Below, in pieces: positions 5,206 to 11,116 of a DNA stretch of 14,706 nucleotides; position 1 is the stretch's first letter, and every line of letters begins with the position of its first letter. A model generated the notes under the pieces. That model ran no database searches and was not told the origin of the DNA. It saw only the letters and a list, made by a program, of their open reading frames with translations. The stretch comes from SIG480 sp045537045 (GTDB lineage Bacteria; Bacillota; Clostridia; Oscillospirales; JAAYXM01): positions 1-14,706 of the forward strand of contig JAZSOS010000016.1 in NCBI GenBank assembly GCA_045537045.1, read 5' to 3'. The position numbers and the translations under genes were made by a program.

Positions 5206-6123
5206 ATGGGAGCTATAATATTCATTCTTATCGTTCTCGCACTTATTGTCATTGTCTCAAACATCGTCATTGTCCAGCAGGCATCGGCAAGAATTGTTGA
5301 GCGTCTCGGGGCATATCAGGCTACTTGGAACGTCGGTCTGCACTTCAAAATTCCGTTTATTGAGCGCGTCCGCCGTCCGATTTCACTAAAGGAACAGGTT
5401 GCTGACTTTCCTCCGCAGCCGGTTATCACAAAGGATAACGTTACAATGCAGATTGATACCGTTGTTTACTTCCAGATAACTGATCCGAAGCTTTACACCT
5501 ACGGTGTTGAGCGTCCGATTTCCGCAATCGAGAACCTTACGGCAACAACCCTGCGAAACATCCTTGGTGACCTCGAGCTTGACCAGACGCTTACCTCGCG
5601 TGATACCATCAACGCAAAGATGCGCACAATCCTTGACGAAGCAACCGACCCGTGGGGAATCAAGGTAAACCGCGTTGAGCTTAAAAACATCATTCCGCCG
5701 CGTGAAATTCAGGATGCGATGGAAAAGCAGATGAAGGCAGAGCGCGAACGCCGTCAGGCAATCCTCAAGTCAGAGGGAGTAAAGCAGTCGCAAATTCTTG
5801 AAGCAGAGGGTGAAAAACAAGCTCTCATTCTCCGAGCTGACGCGGCAAAGCAATCAAAAATCCTCGATGCCGAGGGCGAAAAAGAAAAGCAGATTTTAGA
5901 GGCCGAAGGTCAGGCAGCGGCTATTATGAAAACGCAAGAGGCTCTGGCTCGTGCAATCACGCTTATTAACGAAGCTAACCCGAGCGACTCCGTTATCAAG
6001 CTCAAGGCTCTTGAGGCATTTCAGGCAGCGGCTGACGGCAAGGCAACAAAGCTTATTATTCCGTCCGAAATTCAGGGGCTTGCGGGTCTTGCAGGCTCAT
6101 TGAAGGAAACATTCTCAGAATAA
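5206..6123 (+). CDS. SPFH/band 7 (stomatin-like, QmcA-type) membrane protein
   Basis: The 305-residue protein has one N-terminal membrane anchor (about 3-23). A band 7/SPFH domain follows (about 25-185), with family features such as ARIVERLGAY, the VRRPISLKEQV stretch, DTVVYFQITDP and NIIPPREIQDAM. A long Ala/Glu/Lys-rich coiled coil (about 175-250) contains near-repeats of the type ILEAEGEKQ, and the C-terminus is short and less ordered. Stomatin-type SPFH proteins oligomerise into membrane rings or scaffolds and often regulate membrane proteases or lipid domains. The role here, with the upstream NfeD-like protein, is inferred from this common pairing. GAAGGGAG about 8 nt before the ATG supports the start. 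The gene is likely co-transcribed with NfeD and mscL. The length and lack of protease motifs separate it from FtsH-regulator HflK/HflC, although HflC-like annotation is common. Confidence 0.92.
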   Translation: MGAIIFILIVLALIVIVSNIVIVQQASARIVERLGAYQATWNVGLHFKIPFIERVRRPISLKEQVADFPPQPVITKDNVTMQIDTVVYFQITDPKLYTYGVERPISAIENLTATTLRNILGDLELDQTLTSRDTINAKMRTILDEATDPWGIKVNRVELKNIIPPREIQDAMEKQMKAERERRQAILKSEGVKQSQILEAEGEKQALILRADAAKQSKILDAEGEKEKQILEAEGQAAAIMKTQEALARAITLINEANPSDSVIKLKALEAFQAAADGKATKLIIPSEIQGLAGLAGSLKETFSE

Positions 6124-6161
6124 AGAAATATAAACAAATAATTACAGGTGGGTTGACACAA

Positions 6162-6587
6162 ATGAAAAAGTTTTTTGGGGAATTTAAAGAATTTATCGCA
6201 CGCGGCAACGTAATTGACATGGCAGTCGGTGTTGTCGTCGGTGCCGCATTCAAATCTATCATTGATTCGCTCGTAAACGACATTATTATGCCGATTGTCG
6301 GTCTCCTCTGCGGCGGTCTTGATTTTTCAAGCTACTGCATAAAGCTTTCCGAAGAAGTTGCGGCTGATGGTTCTGTCGTTGTAAACGCTGTTATGTACGG
6401 TAAGTTTATAAACGCTATTATAAGCTTCCTTATAATAGCGTTCTGCCTCTTCTGTGTTGTTAAGATGATTAATAAGCTTCGCAGAAAGAAGGAAGAAGAG
6501 CCTGTCGCTCCCGCACCGGAGCCGGAGCCTTCGGCAGAGGAAAAGCTTCTCTCCGAAATCCGCGATCTTCTCAAAGAAAAAAACTAA
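6162..6587 (+). CDS. mscL: Large-conductance mechanosensitive channel MscL
   Basis: MscL is a homopentameric membrane channel that opens under high tension to release solutes during hypo-osmotic shock. The 141-residue protein has the standard plan. An N-terminal amphipathic helix (MKKFFGEFKEF) is followed by the signature ARGNVIDMAVGVVVGAAF leading into TM1 and SLVNDIIMPIVGLL (36-49). A periplasmic-type loop (50-78) includes two Cys, TM2 is at about 80-103, and a charged RRKKEEE is followed by a Pro/Glu linker and a C-terminal helix bundle (124-141). ATG 6162 is preferred over TTG 6153: the AGGTGGG site ends at 6152, which gives normal spacing only for ATG. It lies 38 bp after the SPFH gene with no terminator between them. 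An unusual 14-bp perfect inverted repeat sits in TM2. Confidence 0.96.
   Translation: MKKFFGEFKEFIARGNVIDMAVGVVVGAAFKSIIDSLVNDIIMPIVGLLCGGLDFSSYCIKLSEEVAADGSVVVNAVMYGKFINAIISFLIIAFCLFCVVKMINKLRRKKEEEPVAPAPEPEPSAEEKLLSEIRDLLKEKN
6411..6442 (+). repeat. 14-bp perfect inverted repeat inside mscL
   Basis: AACGCTATTATAAG (6411-6424) pairs perfectly with CTTATAATAGCGTT (6429-6442) around the tetraloop CTTC. It encodes the start of TM2 (N-A-I-I-S-F-L-I-I-A-F), so the amino acid sequence is itself nearly mirror-like. There is no T-run, so it is not a classical terminator. Confidence 0.8.
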
Positions 6588-6590
6588 TCA

Positions 6591-6629
6591 AAAAATAAGG
6601 ACGGATGCTTTGCATCCGTCCTTATTTTT
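6591..6629. terminator. Bidirectional intrinsic terminator between mscL and ahcY
   Basis: An 18-bp perfect stem pairs 6591-6608 with 6612-6629 around a TTT loop. It has a G+C-rich core (GGACGGATGC) flanked by A-runs and T-runs that serve as the U tract in both directions. It begins 3 bp after the mscL stop codon and ends 2 bp before the ahcY stop codon, so it ends both convergent transcripts. Confidence 0.93.
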
Positions 6630-6631
6630 CC

Positions 6632-7870
6632 TTACCACGATTTAAGATAATCTTCCTGCTCTTTTGTAAGCTCGTCAATCTTTATTCCTTCGGCACGTAG
6701 CTTTTCGCTTGCAACAAGGCGGTCTATCTCCGCCGGAACCTCATACAGCGCAGGCGTAAGCTTTTCCGGAAGCGATGCAATATGCTCCATCATAAGCGCC
6801 TGAACAGCAAAACTTAAGTCCATAATCTCCGCCGGATGTCCGTTGCCCGCGGCAAGGTTTACAAGCCTTCCCTCTCCGAGAAGGTTGAGAATTCTGCCGT
6901 CCTTCATATGAAAACCTTCGATGTTCGGCTTGCGAAGCTCCACCTTTTGGGCAAGGTCATTTAAATCAACCTTGTTTATCTCACAGTCAAAATGTCCTGC
7001 ATTTGCAAGAAGCACTCCGGTTTTCATCTTCTCAAAATGGCGGCGCAGAATTATATCGCGGCAACCTGTCGTTGTTACAAAAATATCGCCCAGACCTGCC
7101 GCCTCGTCCATGCTCATAACAAGATATCCGTCGGCATACGCCTCAAGTGCGTGGAACGGGTCAGCCTCACAGATGATAACATTTGCACCCAGTCCCTTTG
7201 CGCGAAGCGCAACGCCGCGCCCGCAATATCCGTAACCTGCAACAACAACGCGCTTTCCTGCTATGAAGCAATTTGTGGTATTCATTATCGCATCCCATAC
7301 GGACTGTCCCGTGCCGTGGCGGTTGTCAAAAAGGTGCTTGCACTTTGCATTGTTTACTGCAAACATCGGGAAATTAAGCTTTCCCGCGCGATCTCGTGCG
7401 GCAAGACGTGCAACACCCGTAGTAGTCTCCTCGCATCCGCCGATAAGGTTTTTTGCAAGCTCAGGTGCGCTCTCGTGGAGAATCGACACAAAATCGCCGC
7501 CGTCATCAATTATAATATCGGGTACGCATGAAAGCGTCTTTGTGAGATGCTCGGTATATTCCTTCTCATCAACACCGTGGACGGCAAACGTCTCAACGCC
7601 AAGAGATGCAAGTCCTGCGGCAACGTCATCTTGCGTAGAAAGCGGATTGCATCCTGTTGCACATACCCGTGCCCCTCCGCGCGCAAGCGTGAGCGCAAGA
7701 TACGCGGTCTTTGCTTCAAGGTGAATAGACATCGCGATTGTTTTTCCCTCAAACGGCCGCTCTTTTTCAAAGCGGTCGCCTATTGCAGAAAGCACCGGCA
7801 TATATGACTTTACCCATTCAATTTTTTTCACGCCTGACGGTGCAAGAGACATATCTTTTACTAAGCTCAT
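6632..7870 (-). CDS. ahcY: Adenosylhomocysteinase (short form)
   Basis: AhcY (SAH hydrolase) splits S-adenosylhomocysteine to adenosine and homocysteine, using bound NAD, and so relieves product inhibition of methyltransferases. The 412-residue protein shows the family order. Substrate-domain motifs AMSIHLEAKTAYL (46-58), GCEETTTGVARL (145-156) and VNNAKCKHLFDNRHGTGQS (172-190) come first. A Rossmann NAD-binding motif GYGYCGRG follows (212-219), then TTTGCRDII (267-275) and the loop NAGHFDCEI (290-298). The length fits the short archaeal/thermophile/Firmicute form, which lacks the roughly 40-residue insert and the long-form C-terminal tail ending in Lys-x-x-x-Tyr-Arg-Tyr; here the end is EDYLKSW. 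GGAGG lies 8 nt before ATG. It is transcribed from its own promoter and convergent with mscL. Confidence 0.95.
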   Translation of the reverse strand: MSLVKDMSLAPSGVKKIEWVKSYMPVLSAIGDRFEKERPFEGKTIAMSIHLEAKTAYLALTLARGGARVCATGCNPLSTQDDVAAGLASLGVETFAVHGVDEKEYTEHLTKTLSCVPDIIIDDGGDFVSILHESAPELAKNLIGGCEETTTGVARLAARDRAGKLNFPMFAVNNAKCKHLFDNRHGTGQSVWDAIMNTTNCFIAGKRVVVAGYGYCGRGVALRAKGLGANVIICEADPFHALEAYADGYLVMSMDEAAGLGDIFVTTTGCRDIILRRHFEKMKTGVLLANAGHFDCEINKVDLNDLAQKVELRKPNIEGFHMKDGRILNLLGEGRLVNLAAGNGHPAEIMDLSFAVQALMMEHIASLPEKLTPALYEVPAEIDRLVASEKLRAEGIKIDELTKEQEDYLKSW

Positions 7871-7916
7871 AAGAAACCTCCGAGAATATCAATCTATACT
7901 TTTAAACTTCTATTAT

Positions 7917-7945
7917 ATTTTACACAATTTTTACCTTTTTTTCAA
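7917..7945 (-). promoter_or_regulatory. Promoter for ahcY
   Basis: The minus strand reads TTGAAA (7945-7940), a 17-bp spacer and TAAAAT (7922-7917), with an additional TATAAT slightly downstream (7917-7912). The predicted start near 7910 gives a leader of about 40 nt, too short for a known SAH or SAM riboswitch. Confidence 0.55.
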
Positions 7946-7991
7946 TACATTTCTTAAAGCATCAGTTTTTACATACTTTAAGAGGTACAGC

Positions 7992-8157
7992 ATACCGTTC
8001 TAACCCTGCCGCCTTTCGCGCCAGGCGGGTATAAATTACAGCGAAATCACAGGCAAGACGGAGCGTGCAAAATTTTCAATTTTGCCATTAGCGCAAGTCT
8101 CTGTGATGAGTGCGATAATTTATCCGGTGCGCGGGCAGCGGCAAAAGCGTGGGGTAT
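7992..8157. repeat. Long imperfect inverted repeat (structured element of unknown nature)
   Basis: Nested paired segments run from the outside inward. They are ATACC/GGTAT (7992-7996/8153-8157), CTGCC/GGCAG (8006-8010/8134-8138), CGCGCC/GGTGCG (8017-8022/8126-8131, one wobble) and ATAAATTA/TAATTTAT (8031-8038/8116-8123). Then ATCACAG/CTGTGAT (8046-8052/8101-8107), AGAC/GTCT (8056-8059/8097-8100) and GCAAAATT/AATTTTGC (8067-8074/8078-8085) close on a TTC loop. Internal loops on the two sides are of similar size, giving one long irregular hairpin of about 165 nt. It has no credible reading frame. It could be a non-coding RNA, a small non-autonomous transposable element, or a dispersed intergenic repeat. 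I cannot match it to a known RNA family. Confidence 0.65.
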
Positions 8158-8188
8158 CAAAGGGGTTAGCAAGAGAACCCCTTTGATA
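8155..8188. terminator. 13-bp perfect hairpin next to the structured element
   Basis: TATCAAAGGGGTT (8155-8167) pairs perfectly with AACCCCTTTGATA (8176-8188) around an 8-nt loop. No T-run follows on either strand, so it is not a textbook intrinsic terminator. It shares three bases with the outer stem of the neighbouring structure, so the two may be one element. Confidence 0.45.
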
Positions 8189-8237
8189 AATCTTATCGGG
8201 TTTTATGTAAATTTTAAATTAATTTAGCCAAAATCTC

Positions 8238-8280
8238 TTTTCTAACATATTAAAATATGATATACTGTTTAAGTATACTG
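8238..8280 (+). promoter_or_regulatory. Likely secA promoter region with duplicated TATACTG
   Basis: TGA followed by TATACT (8261-8266) makes an extended -10 box, with a weak -35 (TTTTCT, 8238-8243) at 17 bp. TATACTG recurs 13 bp later (8274-8280). The start near 8273 would give a leader of about 54 nt before the secA ATG. Confidence 0.45.
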
Positions 8281-8326
8281 GAATTATAATGGAAAAATAT
8301 TTTTTTCGAAAGGAAATGTATATAAA

Positions 8327-11071
8327 ATGGGTGTTATTTCAAAGCTTTTCGGAACAAAAAGCGAGCGCGAGATAAAAAAGCTTCTCCCGCTCGTCGATAA
8401 AACGGAATCTCTTGCAGATGAATTTTCCGCTCTATCCGACAGCGAGCTTTCCGCAAAAACAGCAGAGTTTAAATCCCGCCTTGAAAACGGTGAAAAGCTT
8501 GACTCGCTTCTTCCCGAGGCATTTGCAACCGTGCGCGAGGCGGCAAAGCGCGTGCTCGGACTTTTTGCCTTCCGTGTCCAGCTCATCGGTGGCATCGTTC
8601 TCCATCAGGGCAGAATTGCCGAAATGAAAACCGGTGAAGGTAAAACGCTCGTTGCTATCTTTCCTGCATATCTTAATGCACTCACCGGCCGCGGTGTTCA
8701 CATCGTCACTGTAAACGACTATCTCGCAAAATATCAGGGCGAGCTTATGGGACGCGTTTTTCGTTTCCTCGGAATGAGCGTTGGAATCATCGTTCACGGC
8801 CTTACGCATGAGGAACGCCGCGCGGCTCATTTTTCCGATATTACCTACGGAACGAACAACGAGTTCGGGTTTGACTATCTGCGTGACAATATGGCGCTTT
8901 ACAAAAACCAGATGGTCGGCCGCGATGAACACGCGTTTGCAATCGTCGACGAGGTTGACTCTATCCTTATCGACGAGGCGCGCACCCCGCTTATCATCTC
9001 CGGTCAGGGAGAGAAACCGACGTATATTTATCAGCAGGCAGATAAGTTTGCCGCGTCGCTTCGCAAAATAGTTATCGCCTCTGTCGATGAAAAGGAAGAT
9101 AATGATGATATCGACGGCGACTATATCGTTGACGAAAAGGCAAGAAGCGCAACGCTTACCGCCTCCGGTATCAAAAAGGCAGAAGAAGCCTTCAACCTTG
9201 AAAACCTTTCAGACCCGGAAAATGCAGAGCTTTTCCACCACATCAATCAGGCTATCCGCGCCCGCGGCGTTATGCAGCGAGATGTCGACTATGATGTCCG
9301 TGACGGCGAAATTATAATAGTAGACGAATTCACAGGCCGCCTTATGATAGGCAGACGTTATTCCGAAGGTCTCCATCAGGCGATTGAAGCAAAAGAGCGC
9401 GTTGATATCCAGAACGAGAGCAAAACGCTTGCCACCATCACCTTCCAGAACTATTTCAGAATGTATGACAAGCTCTCCGGTATGACAGGTACAGCGCTCA
9501 CCGAAGCTGATGAGTTTGAAGCAATATACAGCCTTGATGTTATCGAAATCCCGACAAACAAGCCGATGATACGAAACGATATGACCGATGTTGTCTACAA
9601 AACAGAGGCAGGAAAATACCGCGCTGTTATTGCGCAGATTCGCGCGTGTGCGGAGCGTGGCCAGCCTGTGCTTGTCGGTACTGTATCAATCGAAAAAAGT
9701 GAGCTTGTTTCCTCACTTCTCAAAAAAAGCGGCATAGCTCACGTCGTTCTCAACGCAAAGCACCACGACAAGGAAGCGGAAATCGTTGCCCAGGCAGGAC
9801 GTCTCGGTGCCGTTACCATCGCCACCAATATGGCAGGACGCGGTACGGACATTATGCTCGGCGGCAACCCCGATTTTCTTGCAAAGAGCGACCTCCGCAA
9901 GCGCGGTATGGATGAAGACCTTATTGTTGATGCAGGCGGAACCGCGCCGACCGACAATCCGGAAATATTAGAGGCGAGAGCACAGTACCGCGAGCTTTAT
10001 GAAAAGCATAAGGCATTAACGGATGCCGAGGCAGAAAAGGTAAAAGCTGCGGGAGGTTTGTTTATTATCGGTACCGAACGCCACGAATCCCGCCGTATCG
10101 ACAACCAGCTCCGCGGCCGTGCAGGTCGTCAGGGTGATGCCGGTGCATCGCGCTTTTACCTTTCTCTTGAAGACGATATTATGCGTCTTTTCGGCAGTGA
10201 GCGCATAATGGGAATGATGAACACACTCGGCATTGATGAGGACACTCCGATTGACCAGAAAATGCTGTCCAACGCGATTGAATCCGCGCAAAAGCGCGTT
10301 GAATCGCGCAACTTCGCTATACGCAAAAACGTTCTGCAGTATGACGATGTTATTAACAAACAGCGTACAGTTATCTACGACCAGAGAAAATCTGTCCTCG
10401 ATGGCAACGATATTACAGAATCAATCAAGAATATGATTTATGAGTCGATAAACCTTGGCGTGAATGAAATTCTCGCAGGTGAAACGCTTGTGCAGACAAA
10501 CCATATTGAAGCCGTGCGCTCAAAATATCTCGGCATTTTCCTTAAAGAAAACGACCTTCGACTTACGCGTGACGACCTTGACCGCGTGGATTATAACAGC
10601 GAGGACTTAAAGAGCGACCTTTTGGAAATTGCAATGCGTGTATACTCCGAGCGCGAAAGCGAAATTGGTTCCGAAGTTATGCGCGAGCTTGAGAGAGTTG
10701 TGCTGCTGCGCAATGTTGACGAAAACTGGATGGAGCATATCGACGCAATGAGCGAGCTTCGCCGTGGAATAGGTCTGCGCGCATACGCACAGCACGATCC
10801 CGTTCTTGCATACAAGAGCGAAGGCTTTGAAATGTTTGAGGAAATGATAAACACCATCCGTGAAAACACCGTAAGAATGATGTTCACTGCCCGCGTCCGC
10901 GGCGAAAATGCACCGGAGCGTTCGGCAGTTGCAAAAATCACCGGCGAACACGGCGGTGACGGTACCGAGGTCAGAAAAAAACCGCGCAAGGTTGAAAAAA
11001 TCGGTAGAAATGACCCGTGTCCGTGCGGAAGCGGCAAGAAATACAAAAAATGCTGCGGTGCCAACGAATAA
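8327..11071 (+). CDS. secA: Protein translocase ATPase SecA
   Basis: SecA is the peripheral membrane ATPase that drives unfolded precursor proteins through SecYEG. The 914-residue protein is at the long end for the family. NBD1 carries Walker A MKTGEGKT (100-107) and the DEAD-type box DEVD (208-211) in VDEVDSILIDEARTPLIISG. The preprotein cross-linking domain is inserted after this (about 225-375). NBD2 contains TNMAGRGTDIMLGG and RRIDNQLRGRAGRQGD. The helical scaffold/wing domain follows, and the extreme C-terminus has a Lys-rich linker and the zinc-binding SEC-C motif CPCGSGKKYKKCC (Cys898, Cys900, Cys909, Cys910), which contacts SecB or ribosomes in other bacteria. GAAAGGA lies about 12 nt before the ATG. 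An out-of-frame ATG at 8316 is nearer the ribosome binding site but leads nowhere. The next gene begins 45 bp downstream without an intervening terminator. Confidence 0.98.
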   Translation: MGVISKLFGTKSEREIKKLLPLVDKTESLADEFSALSDSELSAKTAEFKSRLENGEKLDSLLPEAFATVREAAKRVLGLFAFRVQLIGGIVLHQGRIAEMKTGEGKTLVAIFPAYLNALTGRGVHIVTVNDYLAKYQGELMGRVFRFLGMSVGIIVHGLTHEERRAAHFSDITYGTNNEFGFDYLRDNMALYKNQMVGRDEHAFAIVDEVDSILIDEARTPLIISGQGEKPTYIYQQADKFAASLRKIVIASVDEKEDNDDIDGDYIVDEKARSATLTASGIKKAEEAFNLENLSDPENAELFHHINQAIRARGVMQRDVDYDVRDGEIIIVDEFTGRLMIGRRYSEGLHQAIEAKERVDIQNESKTLATITFQNYFRMYDKLSGMTGTALTEADEFEAIYSLDVIEIPTNKPMIRNDMTDVVYKTEAGKYRAVIAQIRACAERGQPVLVGTVSIEKSELVSSLLKKSGIAHVVLNAKHHDKEAEIVAQAGRLGAVTIATNMAGRGTDIMLGGNPDFLAKSDLRKRGMDEDLIVDAGGTAPTDNPEILEARAQYRELYEKHKALTDAEAEKVKAAGGLFIIGTERHESRRIDNQLRGRAGRQGDAGASRFYLSLEDDIMRLFGSERIMGMMNTLGIDEDTPIDQKMLSNAIESAQKRVESRNFAIRKNVLQYDDVINKQRTVIYDQRKSVLDGNDITESIKNMIYESINLGVNEILAGETLVQTNHIEAVRSKYLGIFLKENDLRLTRDDLDRVDYNSEDLKSDLLEIAMRVYSERESEIGSEVMRELERVVLLRNVDENWMEHIDAMSELRRGIGLRAYAQHDPVLAYKSEGFEMFEEMINTIRENTVRMMFTARVRGENAPERSAVAKITGEHGGDGTEVRKKPRKVEKIGRNDPCPCGSGKKYKKCCGANE

Positions 11072-11116
11072 TAATTATAAATTCAGGCAAAGTTTTACCT
11101 ACGGAGGATAAAGATA

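Noticed and set aside
6153..6161. TTG 6153 as mscL start
   Set aside because: It lies directly against the AGGTGGG site; ATG 6162 has normal spacing and gives the usual MscL N-terminus.
7871..7911. SAH or SAM riboswitch in the ahcY leader
   Set aside because: The predicted leader is about 40 nt and shows no conserved riboswitch pairing.
7992..8157. 6S RNA
   Set aside because: The region is a long irregular hairpin of roughly the right size, but I could not identify a single large central bubble or a flanking promoter to support this; left as unknown.
8106..8186. 26-codon frame ATG 8106 to TGA 8184-8186 inside the structured element
   Set aside because: No ribosome binding site and a composition rich in Arg/Gly/Lys that simply follows the inverted repeats; treated as non-coding.
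8316..8318. ATG 8316 as secA start
   Set aside because: It is out of frame with secA and immediately abuts the ribosome binding site; ATG 8327 gives the normal SecA N-terminus.
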